The notes: generated by a model from the sequence alone, not told the origin. A stretch of DNA of 64,000 nucleotides from Streptomyces aculeolatus (GCF_020400605.1 NZ_JAINRD010000024.1:62001-126000); one strand, 5' to 3'; shown: positions 1 through 10,113, numbered from the stretch's first letter. Numbers and translations: made by a program.

Positions 1-2
1 TC

Positions 3-137
3 GCGCTCGGGCGGCTGCCGGGCTGGATCGCCCAGTGGCACGAGATGATCAAGGAGCCGGGCTCCCGCATCGGCCGTCCCCGGCAGATCTACACCGGTGA
101 GGTGCTCCGGGACTTCGTCCCGGTCGAGGAGCGCTGA
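3..137 (+). CDS. citrate synthase, C-terminal end (partial)
   Basis: Only the last 44 codons are in the window; the gene begins upstream. The visible tail reads LPGWIAQWHEMI, then RIGRPRQIYTGE, and ends FVPVEER. The RPRQxYTG string near the end is typical of the C-terminus of citrate synthases, which condense acetyl-CoA and oxaloacetate at the entry to the TCA cycle. None of the catalytic residues are visible, so the exact isoform (citrate versus 2-methylcitrate synthase) cannot be decided. A strong hairpin follows 44 bp after the stop. Confidence 0.8.
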   Translation, partial: ALGRLPGWIAQWHEMIKEPGSRIGRPRQIYTGEVLRDFVPVEER

Positions 138-180
138 GCCTGCCGGCAACCCGCACGCCGGCAACCACGCGCAGGAACGC

Positions 181-254
181 GAAGGCGCCCCGTCTGCGAT
201 CCCCCCACGGATCAGTCGACGGGGCGCTTCGCTCTCCCGGCCCCGGTAGGGGCC
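181..254. terminator. tandem hairpins after citrate synthase gene
   Basis: Arms GCGCCCCGTC at 185-194 and GACGGGGCGC at 218-227 pair perfectly over 10 bp and extend with a bulge to GAAG/CTTC. A second short hairpin, GGCCCC-GGTA-GGGGCC, follows at 239-254. The position just after the stop codon and the absence of a required U-tract in actinomycetes fit an intrinsic terminator. Confidence 0.6.
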
Positions 255-524
255 GGGCGCCTTCGTGCCGCCGGGACACCGCCGCGGGAGGGGCCGCTCA
301 ATGCTCCTCGCACGTGCCGTCCCGGCCTCGTGCACGCCGACTCCGCCGGGTGTCGACGTCACCCGAATAGACACGCGACCTATGCCGATGGTTACCCCCT
401 GATCGGTGTGATCTGAGTCACTCGCGGCAGGGTGTGCAACCGGTGCGCCCGGCGGCGCCGCCCGCGCGCGGCGTGCGCGGGGGCGGCGTCCTTCGTGGGC
501 GGTGCCCTTCGCGGGCCGTACGGG
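255..524. other. intergenic, no gene seen
   Basis: This stretch lies between the citrate synthase terminator and the 3' end of the copper chaperone gene, which comes in from the other strand. I see no convincing coding sequence, RNA gene or repeat in it. Confidence 0.5.
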
Positions 525-752
525 TCAGGCCGGGCCGACCAGTTCGTAGCCGGCCTCGTCGACCGCGGCGCGCACCTTCTCCTCGTCGAGCGGGGCGGCG
601 GAGGTGACGGTCACCTCGCCGGTGGCGGCGACCGCCTTGGCCGAGGAGACGCCGTCGAGCCCGGAGATCTCGGCGCTCACGGCACCCTCGCAGTGGCCGC
701 AGGTCATGCCGGAGACCTTGTAGACGGTGGTGACGGGGGTCTGAGCGCTCAT
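525..752 (-). CDS. copZ: copper chaperone, heavy-metal-associated (HMA) domain protein, CopZ-like
   Basis: The 75-residue protein is a single HMA domain: beta strand TTVYKVSGM, then the metal site M16-T-C18-G-H-C21, then a ferredoxin-like fold ending AAVDEAGYEL. Proteins of this size bind Cu(I) with the two Cys residues and hand it to P-type ATPases in the cytosol. The ATG start has a GGGAGG site 6 nt upstream. A CsoR-type palindrome at 813-829 overlaps its promoter, so copper induction is likely. No CopA ATPase or csoR gene is in the window. The SGMTCGHC motif makes the family call firm; the partner is inferred. Confidence 0.9.
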   Translation of the reverse strand: MSAQTPVTTVYKVSGMTCGHCEGAVSAEISGLDGVSSAKAVAATGEVTVTSAAPLDEEKVRAAVDEAGYELVGPA

Positions 753-809
753 GGGAGCCTCCCTTGTCGCGACGGTGGGCGCAGCCGTGTCCTGCTCCCT
801 GCACTCCAG

Positions 810-838
810 AGTATACCCCCTAGGGGTATTTTGCATCC
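810..838 (-). promoter_or_regulatory. copZ promoter with CsoR-type copper operator
   Basis: The operator is ATACCCC-CTA-GGGGTAT at 813-829, a G/C-tract palindrome of the kind bound by CsoR copper sensors. It overlaps a minus-strand -10 box, TATACT (810-815). A plausible but weak -35 (GATGCA) lies near 832-837. Binding of apo-CsoR would cover the -10 and spacer and release on Cu(I) binding, as known for CsoR in other actinomycetes. Confidence 0.75.
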
Positions 839-853
839 GCGTCGCCCGTGCGG

Positions 854-1522
854 TCAGTCCGCCGGGGGTATGGCGTCGGTGCCGACGACCGGGGCGAGGT
901 AGCCGAACAGGGCCCGCTTGATCTCCGTGCGGTATGCGTCCCGTTCGGTGTCCTTGGCGGTCATGAACAGCTCCAGGCCCGCCTTGAAGATGCTGAACGA
1001 CATGGTCGTGGTGCGGGCGATCTCGGCGGGCGACAGTCCGGGGGCGCGGAGGGCGAGCATGCCCTCGACGGCGCCCACGATCGTCGTGTGCACCGCCTCG
1101 TGCTCCTCCGCGACCAGGCCGGGGGCGTCCGTGCTCTGCAGCAGCACCTCGAAGCCGGGGTTGGCGGCGCTGAAGTCGATCACCGGATCGAGGGCGGCGT
1201 CGAGCATCGCGCCGAGCGGGAGGGCGGCGTTGGCGGGGGTGAACGCCTCGCTGTTCGTCTCGTGGAGCGCGTGGTTGTAGCGGCGGCCCAACTCGACGGC
1301 CAGCGCCTCCTTGTTCGGGAAGAACTGGTACAGCGTGCCGGGGGAGACGCCGGCCTCGCGGGCGATGGCGTTCGTGGAGGCGGCGGCGTATCCGCTGCGG
1401 GCGAACACGACGGCCGCGGCGTCGAGCAGCTGCTGCGCGCGCCGCTCGCCGCGCGCCTGCCTGCGGCGGGGCGGCCGGTCGGCGGGGGGCTGCCCGCCGG
1501 TGGCCGGTGCTGGATTCGACAC
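854..1522 (-). CDS. TetR-family transcriptional regulator
   Basis: The 222-residue protein has a TetR N-terminal HTH: ERRAQQLLDAAAVVFARSGY, then TNAIAREAGVSPGTLYQFFPNKEAL (about residues 25-75), followed by an all-helical ligand-binding domain. I chose the GTG at 1522, because it keeps the normal short leader before the first helix; GGAGG lies 12 nt upstream, slightly far. It is divergent from the MMPL transporter that starts at 1655, the usual layout for a regulator repressing an adjacent exporter. The inducer is unknown. Confidence 0.88.
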   Translation of the reverse strand: MSNPAPATGGQPPADRPPRRRQARGERRAQQLLDAAAVVFARSGYAAASTNAIAREAGVSPGTLYQFFPNKEALAVELGRRYNHALHETNSEAFTPANAALPLGAMLDAALDPVIDFSAANPGFEVLLQSTDAPGLVAEEHEAVHTTIVGAVEGMLALRAPGLSPAEIARTTTMSFSIFKAGLELFMTAKDTERDAYRTEIKRALFGYLAPVVGTDAIPPAD

Positions 1523-1548
1523 GGCTATCCATAGCCTCCGGGTAGGAG

Positions 1549-1593
1549 TTGACAAACGCGAGTGGTCGCTCGCATTCTGTGGGAACGCGAGCG
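1549..1593 (+). promoter_or_regulatory. MMPL transporter promoter and probable TetR operator
   Basis: TTGACA at 1549-1554 and CATTCT at 1573-1578 are spaced 18 bp and point toward the transporter gene. An inverted repeat, CGCTCGC at 1567-1573 and GCGAGCG at 1587-1593, lies over the -10 region. That is where a divergent TetR repressor would bind. The assignment is inferred from layout. Confidence 0.5.
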
Positions 1594-1654
1594 CGGACTC
1601 GTATTTCGGCTCGTGTCTCATTCTATTGCGCTGTGCAACGAGAGGGCGGAACCG

Positions 1655-3976
1655 ATGGCCGAGGGCACAAGCGGGGGGCCGGCCGGGGTGGGCCGCTGGA
1701 CGCGGTTCGTCACAGCGCGGCCGAGGCTGTCGCTGCTGCTCGCGCTGGTCTTCACGGCTCTGGCCGTGGTGGCGGGGAGCGGCGCTGCGGACCGTATGAG
1801 CGGCGGAGGTTGGCAGGACCCGGCGTCCGAGTCGGTGTACGCGGCGGAGGCGCTGGACGAGCAGTTCCCCGGCGCCCGGCCGAACCTGCTGCTGCTCGTG
1901 GACAGCGGTCGGCCGGACGGGGTGGACGATCCCGCGGTCGCCGCCGAGGCCGAGCGGCTGTCCGAGCGGCTGGCGGCGGTGGACTCGGTCGAAGGGGTGA
2001 CGTCCTACTGGGCGGCGGCCCAGGCGGCTCAGTCCGCGGGGCAGCAGGAACCCGGCCGGGCGGAGGGCGCGGACGGCGCGGGGGAGGCGCAGCGTGCGGC
2101 GGCCCAGGCCGCCGGGCTGCGGTCCGAGGACGGCAGCGAAGCACTCGTCGCCGCGCGGATCACCGGGGACGAGACGCACGCCAGGGAGGTCTTCGACGGC
2201 CTCGCCCCCGACCTGCGCGGCGAGCACGGCCCGGTCGAGGTGCGCCTCGGCGGCCAGGTCGCGGTCTACGACGACTTGCAGACCACCATCCAGGAGGACC
2301 TGCTGCGGGCCGAGATCATCGCCCTGCCGGTGACGCTGCTGCTGCTCATCGTGGTCTTCGGCAGCGCGGTGGCCGCGCTGCTGCCGCTGGCGGTGGGCAT
2401 CGTCGCCATCCTGGGGACGAACGCGGTGCTCCGCGGCCTCACCGAGTTCGCTGAGGTGTCGGTCTTCGCGCAGAACCTGACCACGGCTCTCGGCCTCGGA
2501 CTCGCCATCGACTACGCGCTGTTCATCGTCCGGCGCTACCGCGAAGAGCTGGCCGCCGGCGCGGATCCGCTGGGCGCGGTGGGCACCACGCTGCGTACCG
2601 CCGGCCGCACGGTGCTGTTCTCGGCGCTGACCGTCGCGGTGTCGCTCTCGGCGATGCTGATGTTCCCGCAGTACTTCCTGCGCTCGTTCGCGTACGCCGG
2701 GATAGCGGTGGTGCTGCTGGCCGCGGTGGCGGCGCTGACCGTGCTGCCCGCCGCGCTGGTGCTGCTCGGCCCGCGGGTCAACTCCTGGCGCATCCTGCCC
2801 AGGCGCGGCGGCGGGATGCCCGGCGGTGCCGAGAGCGGGCGCGGCTGGGCGCGGCTGGCGAAGCTCGTGATGCGCCGGGCGCCGGTCTTCGCGGTGCTCA
2901 CCACCGCCGGGCTGGTGCTGCTCGGACTGCCGTTCCTGCGGGTGGAGTTCGGCGCGGCCGACGACCGGCAGCTTCCCGGGTCGGCCCAGTCGCACCAGGT
3001 GCAGGAGCTCCTCAGGGAGGACTTCCCGGGCACCCCCGGCGGGACGATCGAGGTCTACGTCGAGGGCGATCCGGCCGCCGGTGAGCTGGCCGGGTACCGG
3101 GAGCGGATCGCCGCGCTGGACGGCGTCGAGCAGGTCGACGGACCCGTGATGGAGGCCGGCACCGGATATCTGACGGTGGTCGGCGAGAGCGAGGCGGTGG
3201 ACGCCGCCAGCCAGGACCTGGTGCGCGACATCCGCGGCCTCGGGCCGCCCTTCGAGGCGTCCGTCACGGGCGAGGCCGCCGACCTGGTGGACGCCAAGGA
3301 CTCCATCGCGTCGGTCCTGCCCTGGGCCGCGCTGATGATCGTGCTGGCGACGCTGATCCTGCTGTTCCTGCTCACCGGAAGCGTGCTCATACCCTTCGTG
3401 GCCGTCGTCCTCAACGCCCTGAGCCTCACCGCGATGTTCGGCGCCATCGTCTGGATCTTCCAGGACGGCAACCTGTCCGGCGTCCTGAACTTCACCGCGA
3501 CCGGCGCCATCGAGACGACGCTGCCGGTGCTGATGTTCTGCGTCGCCTTCGGCCTGTCCATGGACTACGGCGTCTTCCTGCTCTCCCGCATCAAGGAGGA
3601 GTACGACCGCACGGGGGACCAGGACCGGGCCGTCGTCTTCGGGTTGCGGCGGACCGGCGGTCTCATCACCGCGGCCGCGGTGATCCTCGCGGTGGTGATG
3701 TTCGCGATAGGCACCTCACGGGTCACCAACACCAAGATGCTGGGCATCGGCCTCGCGCTCGCGGTGCTGATGGACGCGATGGTGGTGCGCGGGCTGCTGG
3801 TGCCCGCGGTGCTCAAGCTGACCGGGGCCGCCACGTGGTGGGCGCCCGGTCCGCTGCGCCGCTTCCACGAGCGCGTGGAGCGCAGCGGATTCGGCGAAGG
3901 CGGCCCCGGGACACCCGGTCAGGAGCAGCCTCCCGCGGACAGGTCCGACGACCTCGCGACCGTCGGGGAGCGGTGA
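1655..3976 (+). CDS. MMPL-family (RND superfamily) membrane transporter
   Basis: The 773-residue protein has a first TM helix at about residues 25-45 (LSLLLALVFTALAVVAG), a large extracytoplasmic loop, then a helix bundle starting IIALPVTLLLLIVVFGSAVAALLPLAVG. The layout repeats in the second half: FLRVEFGAADDRQLPG, a loop, then ALMIVLATLILLFLLTGSVLIPF. The MMPL signatures LGLGLAIDYALFIVRRYREE and FGLSMDYGVFLLSRIKEEYD are both present. This class (ActII-3/MmpL) exports lipids or small molecules using the proton gradient. ATG 1655 has a GAGGGCGGA site. The divergent TetR gene probably controls it. Confidence 0.92.
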   Translation: MAEGTSGGPAGVGRWTRFVTARPRLSLLLALVFTALAVVAGSGAADRMSGGGWQDPASESVYAAEALDEQFPGARPNLLLLVDSGRPDGVDDPAVAAEAERLSERLAAVDSVEGVTSYWAAAQAAQSAGQQEPGRAEGADGAGEAQRAAAQAAGLRSEDGSEALVAARITGDETHAREVFDGLAPDLRGEHGPVEVRLGGQVAVYDDLQTTIQEDLLRAEIIALPVTLLLLIVVFGSAVAALLPLAVGIVAILGTNAVLRGLTEFAEVSVFAQNLTTALGLGLAIDYALFIVRRYREELAAGADPLGAVGTTLRTAGRTVLFSALTVAVSLSAMLMFPQYFLRSFAYAGIAVVLLAAVAALTVLPAALVLLGPRVNSWRILPRRGGGMPGGAESGRGWARLAKLVMRRAPVFAVLTTAGLVLLGLPFLRVEFGAADDRQLPGSAQSHQVQELLREDFPGTPGGTIEVYVEGDPAAGELAGYRERIAALDGVEQVDGPVMEAGTGYLTVVGESEAVDAASQDLVRDIRGLGPPFEASVTGEAADLVDAKDSIASVLPWAALMIVLATLILLFLLTGSVLIPFVAVVLNALSLTAMFGAIVWIFQDGNLSGVLNFTATGAIETTLPVLMFCVAFGLSMDYGVFLLSRIKEEYDRTGDQDRAVVFGLRRTGGLITAAAVILAVVMFAIGTSRVTNTKMLGIGLALAVLMDAMVVRGLLVPAVLKLTGAATWWAPGPLRRFHERVERSGFGEGGPGTPGQEQPPADRSDDLATVGER

Positions 3977-4022
3977 CGCCGCAGCGGCGGGGGAGTGGCC
4001 GGCGCGGCCGCGGGGGCGACCG

Positions 4023-4223
4023 TCACCCGCGGCCGCGCCGGCCGCGGCTGCTGGGCCGCTGGGCGACCCAGGCGCGCACCGTGTCGGGGTACCAGTAGGG
4101 CTTGCCGTGCTCGACGACGTCGGGCGCCGGCAGCATCCCGTGCTTCCGGTACGACCGCACGGTCTCGGTCTGCACGCCGATGTGGGCCGCGATCTCCTTG
4201 TACGACCACAGGCTGTCCGTCAT
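4023..4223 (-). CDS. small AlpA/MerR-like helix-turn-helix protein
   Basis: The 66-residue protein reads SYKEIAAHIGVQTETVRSYRKHGMLPAP, then GKPYWYPDTVRAWVAQRP. This is a winged HTH of the AlpA/excisionase type with the characteristic W-x-x-DTVRAWVA tail. ATG 4223 follows GGGAGG with good spacing; longer upstream extensions are low-complexity. It is convergent with the MMPL gene (47 bp apart) and divergent from mmsA. The target is unknown. In streptomycetes such proteins are often chromosomal orphans, so excisionase function is not implied. Confidence 0.8.
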   Translation of the reverse strand: MTDSLWSYKEIAAHIGVQTETVRSYRKHGMLPAPDVVEHGKPYWYPDTVRAWVAQRPSSRGRRGRG

Positions 4224-4284
4224 CTCTGTACCTCCCGGCGGGGCGCCGGGGCAGCGCCCCTGGTGATCAGTGACCCTGTGCCCG

Positions 4285-4321
4285 CCACAACCCCCCGCCG
4301 ACCACCGCCGGGGGGTTGTGG
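4285..4321. promoter_or_regulatory. perfect 12-bp inverted repeat in divergent promoter region
   Basis: CCACAACCCCCC at 4285-4296 and GGGGGGTTGTGG at 4310-4321 are exact inverted copies separated by 13 nt. They lie between the start of the small HTH gene (4223, minus) and mmsA (4455, plus), so they are upstream of both genes and do not sit where a terminator would be expected. A dyad operator is the simplest reading. Confidence 0.5.
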
Positions 4322-4454
4322 AGCAGATGTGGTGGGGAACCGACGCAACCGTGACATTGGTGACGGGACACGCACGCGGCATGATCGACGCATGATTGAC
4401 AGGGCTCGGCGGCGGCGGTTAGACCGAGACCGTTGCTGGACGAAGGGATTGCCC

Positions 4455-5948
<1,494 letters not shown>

Positions 5949-6207
5949 GACCGGTCCCGCCGTTGGGGAGGCAGATCGTGCGGTCGGGGGGTACTTTGCG
6001 AGTAACGGTGCGACTTGTCTGCGGCACCGGGATCCGGACGGTTCCGGTGTTCCGCACCGCCTCCACCATCAACCGTCGTGTGTGCGAGGAGCTGATGCCG
6101 TGTCACTGATGCCGCGGGCCGGAATCCAGGAGTCGACGGAGTAACGGCACCGAATCGCCCCCTCCTTCGTCACAGTCCCGATGAGGACGGCACGAGGGAG
6201 GGGCGCG

Positions 6208-7845
6208 ATGAGACGCGTGGTGCTCACAGGACTGGCAGGACTGGTGACGGTGCCGCTGCTGCTGACGGGCTGCAGCGGGGGCGGGAACGACAGGGGGAAG
6301 GAGCGGCTCTCCCAGGAGGGAGGCAGCGCGGGGGACGTGCCCGCGCCGGCCCAGGGGGCGCCCGCCCCGGCGGCCCCGGACAGCGCGTACGACGCCGCCC
6401 CGGAGGCCGCGGGCAAACAGCGGGCGGACTCGTTCGCACCCGAGCCCGACATGGTCTCCACCTTCGCGCTCGATGTGGACACCGCCTCGTACAGCTACGC
6501 CCGCCGCACCATCGACGCCGGCTCGCTGCCGCAGCCGGACACCGTGCGGCACGAGGAGTTCGTCAACAGCTTCCGCCAGGACTACCCCGCGCCCGAGGAC
6601 GACGGCTTCTCCGTCACCGCCGACGGCGCCCGCGCAGCGGACGACGGCTGGTCGCTGATGCGCGTGGGGCTTGCGACCCGCCCCGAGAGCAACGAGTACG
6701 GCACGAAGGCACGCCGGCCGGCCGCGCTGACCTTCGTCGTGGACGTCTCCGGCTCGATGGCGGAGCCCGGCCGGCTGAGCCTCGTACGGGAGTCCCTGCA
6801 CTCCGCGGTCGACGAGCTGCGCGACGACGACGCGCTGGCGCTCGTCGCGTTCAGCGACGAGGCCCGCACGGTGCTGCCCATGACGGCGGTCGGCGGGGCG
6901 CAGGACCGCATGCACGACGCGGTCGAGAAGCTGCAGCCCGCCGAGAGCACCAACGTCGAGGCCGGCATGGCCCGCGGCTACGACGAGGCGGTCGACGGCC
7001 ACCGCAAGGGCGCCACGAACCGCGTCGTCCTGCTCTCCGACGCGCTCGCCAACACCGGCGCGACCGACGCCGACGCGATCCTCGACCGCATCGCCGCGGC
7101 CCGGGAGGACTACGGCATCACCCTGTTCGGCATCGGCGTCGGCAGCGAGTACGGCGACGCGCTGATGGAGCGGCTGACCAACCAGGGCGACGGCCACACC
7201 ACCTACGTCTCCGAGACCGACCAGGCCCGCAAGGTCTTCGTCGAGGACCTGCCGCGCAACGTCGACCTGCGTGCCCGCGACGCCAAGGCGCAGGTCGTCT
7301 TCGACCCGGACGCCGTCTCCGACTACCGGCTGATCGGCTACGAGAACCGCCAGGTCGCCGACGAGGACTTCCGCAACGACGCCGTCGACGGCGGCGAGGT
7401 CGGGCCCGGCCACACCGTCACCGCGCTGTACGCCGTCCGGCTCGCGGAGGGCGCCTCCGGCAGCGTCGCGACGGCCACCGTGCGCTGGCTCGACCCCGAC
7501 ACCCGCGCCCCGCAGGAGGAGTCCAGCACCGTCGACGCGGGCACCCTGACCGGCGACCTGTGGGGTGCGGCCCCGCCGCGCCTGCAGCTCACCGCGCTGG
7601 CCGCCTACTTCGCCGACGCCCTGCGCGGCGGCTCCGGCGCCGGCGCCGCCGCCACCCCCGAGCCGTACACCGACGGCAAGGAGGACAGCGGCACCACCGG
7701 CGGTGCCGGGTACACGCCGCTGCCCGGGGCGCCCACGGTCGACGAACTCGCCGACCACGCCGAGGACCTGGCCGCCGAGACCGAGGACCCGGCGGTGAGC
7801 GACCTGGCCGAGACCGTCCGGCAGGCGGTCGAGCTGACGGGCTGA
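6208..7845 (+). CDS. vWA-domain lipoprotein, YfbK-like
   Basis: The 545-residue protein begins with a lipoprotein signal, the lipobox LLTGC placing the acylated residue at Cys22, then a Gly/Pro/Ala-rich linker. FALDVDTASYSYARR and RHEEFVNSF are typical of the YfbK N-terminal domain. The von Willebrand A domain follows with an intact MIDAS motif D179-V-S181-G-S183, and a DUF3520-type C-terminal region (YRLIGYENRQV) ends the protein. It should be anchored on the outer face of the membrane and bind ligand through a divalent metal; the ligand is unknown. ATG 6208 has GGGAGGGG 4 nt upstream and is preferred to ATG 6181. Confidence 0.88.
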   Translation: MRRVVLTGLAGLVTVPLLLTGCSGGGNDRGKERLSQEGGSAGDVPAPAQGAPAPAAPDSAYDAAPEAAGKQRADSFAPEPDMVSTFALDVDTASYSYARRTIDAGSLPQPDTVRHEEFVNSFRQDYPAPEDDGFSVTADGARAADDGWSLMRVGLATRPESNEYGTKARRPAALTFVVDVSGSMAEPGRLSLVRESLHSAVDELRDDDALALVAFSDEARTVLPMTAVGGAQDRMHDAVEKLQPAESTNVEAGMARGYDEAVDGHRKGATNRVVLLSDALANTGATDADAILDRIAAAREDYGITLFGIGVGSEYGDALMERLTNQGDGHTTYVSETDQARKVFVEDLPRNVDLRARDAKAQVVFDPDAVSDYRLIGYENRQVADEDFRNDAVDGGEVGPGHTVTALYAVRLAEGASGSVATATVRWLDPDTRAPQEESSTVDAGTLTGDLWGAAPPRLQLTALAAYFADALRGGSGAGAAATPEPYTDGKEDSGTTGGAGYTPLPGAPTVDELADHAEDLAAETEDPAVSDLAETVRQAVELTG

Positions 7846-7860
7846 CGGACCGGCACGGGG

Positions 7861-7890
7861 GCGGGGGCGGCGGGTGACCGCCGCCCCCGC
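7861..7890. terminator. intrinsic terminator of the vWA lipoprotein gene
   Basis: Arms at 7861-7873 and 7878-7890 are perfect 13-bp inverted copies closed by a GTGA tetraloop, starting 15 nt after the stop codon. This is one of the strongest hairpins in the window. Confidence 0.75.
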
Positions 7891-8008
7891 CCTCGTACGG
7901 CCGCGCTTTTCCGCCCGATCCCCGTGCCGTACCCTGGGCGCCACATTTCCGGGACCCGGCAGCGACCGCGGTGTCCCGGTCTCCAGGATCCGGCAACCGG
8001 GAGCGGTG

Positions 8009-9124
8009 GTGGCGCAAACGCGCATAGCGGGGGGACCCCCCGACGTCCTCGACGGCTATGCGGAGCTGCTGGCCGACGTGTCCGCCACCGGCCGGCTGCT
8101 GCGCCGCCCCGAACTCGACGCGCTGCGCGAGCTGGGCGAGCAGGCCGCCGAGTCCGGCCGCAGCCTGCGCGAGCTGATCGCCGGCCACCTCTCCGAGACC
8201 CGCCGCAGCTGGGCCGCCCTGCCCGGCGTGGCCAGGTCCGCGAGCGCCGTCGAGCGCGCCCGCAGCAGCGACGCCGTGCTGGCCGCCGTCGAGGCGGCCG
8301 TCAGCGCGCTCGGCGAGGGCCATGAGCGCGCCCAGCGGCTCGCGGTCCGGCAGGAGGAGGCCGAGCGCCGCGAGTTCGTCGACGACCTCCTCTACGGCCG
8401 CAGCGACCTCGGCCGCCTCGCCGAGCGCGCGGAGCGCTTCGGGCTCCGCCTGGCCCGCGCCCACGCCGTCGCGGTCGCCGCAGGTGACGAGCCCTTCGCC
8501 GACGTGCACCCCCTGGTGCGGCGCATCGAGCGGGAACTGCTGGGCCGGTTCGGCGAGCGCGACGTGCTGCTGACCACCAAGGAGGGCCAGCTCGTCTGCG
8601 TCGCCGGCAGCAGCGAGCGCTCGCTGCTCGACGCCTTCGCGAAGGTCGCCCTGGAGCCGGGCAGCGGCTACGCCGGCGCCACCCGCGTCGCCATGGGCCG
8701 CGAGCACACGGGCCCCGGCGGGGTCGTACGCAGCTACGAGGAGGCGCTCGGCGCGCTCGACATGGCCGCCGCGCTCGGCCTCACGCAGCCGGTGCTGCAT
8801 GCCGCCGAGCTGCTGGTCTTCCCGGTGCTGCTGCGCGACCGGGCGGCGATGGCCGACCTGGTACGCACCGTCCTCGGCCCGCTGACGCAGGCCCGCGGCG
8901 GCGCCGAGCCACTGCTCGCGACGCTGCAGACCTGCGCCGCCGCCGGGTACGTCAACGCCGAGGCGGCCCGTCGGCTGGGCGTGAGCGTGCGGACCCTGTC
9001 GTACCGGCTGGACCGGATACGTACCCTCACCGGCTACGACGTGGCGGACTCCCTGCACCGCTACACCCTGGAGACCGCCGCCATGGGCGCCCGCCTCCTG
9101 GGCTGGCCGGAGCGCCAGGTCTAG
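8009..9124 (+). CDS. PucR/CdaR-family transcriptional regulator
   Basis: The 371-residue protein has a central GGDEF-like region (about 110-260) and a C-terminal PucR HTH: AEAARRLGVSVRTLSYRLDRIRTLTGYDV, followed by RYTLETA (about 310-360). That HTH has the layout that defines the family. I chose GTG 8009 because GGGAG lies 5 nt upstream; a tandem GTG at 8006 is possible. PucR proteins usually sense small metabolites. It stands apart from the vWA gene behind a terminator, and nothing near it reveals its target. Confidence 0.85.
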   Translation: MAQTRIAGGPPDVLDGYAELLADVSATGRLLRRPELDALRELGEQAAESGRSLRELIAGHLSETRRSWAALPGVARSASAVERARSSDAVLAAVEAAVSALGEGHERAQRLAVRQEEAERREFVDDLLYGRSDLGRLAERAERFGLRLARAHAVAVAAGDEPFADVHPLVRRIERELLGRFGERDVLLTTKEGQLVCVAGSSERSLLDAFAKVALEPGSGYAGATRVAMGREHTGPGGVVRSYEEALGALDMAAALGLTQPVLHAAELLVFPVLLRDRAAMADLVRTVLGPLTQARGGAEPLLATLQTCAAAGYVNAEAARRLGVSVRTLSYRLDRIRTLTGYDVADSLHRYTLETAAMGARLLGWPERQV

Positions 9125-9288
9125 GGTCCGCCTCCTGGACGCGCCCGCCTTCCGGACGCGCCCCGCCCGCCCGGCCGCGCTCGGCGCGTGCCGCGTCCGG
9201 AACCGGACGCACCCGGCTTGCGTTCTCCCCCGTAGGTGGCCCACTCTTCTCCCTGCCGCCTGTCCCAGATGTCTGGAGTCCCGCACAC

Positions 9289-10029
9289 ATGAACACGCTC
9301 GCGCTCGGACCGGGATGGCTGGATCCCGACTTCCTGATCGACAAGTTCGGTGTGCTCGGCGTGCTCGTGATCGTCTTCGCCGAGTCCGGGCTCCTCATCG
9401 GGTTCTTCCTGCCGGGCGACTCGCTCCTGTTCACCACGGGCCTGCTGATCACCTCGGACGTGCTCGACTTCCCGCTGTGGCTGATGTGCGTGCTCATCGC
9501 CGTCGCGGCCATCGTCGGCGACCAGGTCGGCTACCTCTTCGGCCGCAAGGTCGGCCCGAGCCTCTTCAACCGCCCGGACTCCAAGCTGTTCAAACAGGAG
9601 AACGTGCAGAAGGCGCACGAGTTCTTCGAAAAGCACGGCCCGAAGTCGCTGGTGCTGGCCCGCTTCGTGCCCATCGTGCGCACCTTCACCCCGATCATCG
9701 CCGGCGTCAGCCGGATGAACTACCGCCAGTTCGTCGTCTTCAACGTCATCGGCGGCATCCTCTGGGGCGTCGGCGTCACCCTTCTGGGCGCCGCCCTGGG
9801 GCAGATCGACTTCGTGCACACGAACATCGAGGCGATCCTCATCGGCATCGTGCTGCTGTCGGTGCTGCCGATCGTCATCGAGTACCTGCGCGCCCGCAGC
9901 CGCGCCAAGAACGCGCCCCCGGCGGCCCCTTCGGCGGACCGGCCGGCCGGCCCCCCGGCCGACCCGGCGCCCCCCGCCGCCGACGGCGGCGACGGCGGTC
10001 CGCAGCGCGGCAGGCACGCCCGGCGTTAG
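9289..10029 (+). CDS. DedA-family (SNARE-associated) integral membrane protein
   Basis: The 246-residue protein has the DedA core: FAESGLLIGFFLPGDSLLFTTGLL, then GDQVGYLFGRKVGPSLF, then KHGPKSLVLARFVPIVRTFTPIIAGVSRMNYRQF with the conserved Arg and Pro, and NVIGGILWGVGVTLLG. Four to six membrane segments are visible, with a Pro/Ala-rich cytosolic tail from about residue 205. DedA proteins are linked to lipid-carrier recycling and membrane homeostasis. The ATG start has only a weak GGAG site. It ends 84 bp before the KimA-like gene on the same strand. Confidence 0.9.
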   Translation: MNTLALGPGWLDPDFLIDKFGVLGVLVIVFAESGLLIGFFLPGDSLLFTTGLLITSDVLDFPLWLMCVLIAVAAIVGDQVGYLFGRKVGPSLFNRPDSKLFKQENVQKAHEFFEKHGPKSLVLARFVPIVRTFTPIIAGVSRMNYRQFVVFNVIGGILWGVGVTLLGAALGQIDFVHTNIEAILIGIVLLSVLPIVIEYLRARSRAKNAPPAAPSADRPAGPPADPAPPAADGGDGGPQRGRHARR

Positions 10030-10101
10030 GGTCGCGTCAAAACCTCGGCGTCGTCCTGGACAAAGCGCACTTCGCTGCCCAGAGCGGTATTTCGGATCAC
10101 T

Positions 10102-10107
10102 TACGAT
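10102..10107 (+). promoter_or_regulatory. -10 box of a probable leaderless promoter for the KimA-like gene
   Basis: TACGAT ends 6 nt before the GTG start at 10114 and there is no ribosome-binding site between them. Transcription would begin at the start codon itself, as is common in Streptomyces. No ydaO-type c-di-AMP riboswitch fits in the 84-bp gap. Confidence 0.5.
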
Positions 10108-10113
10108 CGCCCC

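Noticed and set aside
49..804. Long minus-strand open frames over the citrate synthase end and copZ region
   Set aside because: They are Arg/Pro/Gly-rich shadows of GC-rich DNA. Only the short CopZ frame has a real domain.
6103..8025. 640-codon minus-strand frame opposite the vWA lipoprotein
   Set aside because: There are no motifs, and the opposite strand has a clear signal peptide and MIDAS motif.
10030..10113. A c-di-AMP (ydaO) riboswitch upstream of the KimA-like gene
   Set aside because: The gap is only 84 bp and the -10 box is 6 nt before the start, leaving no room for a leader RNA.
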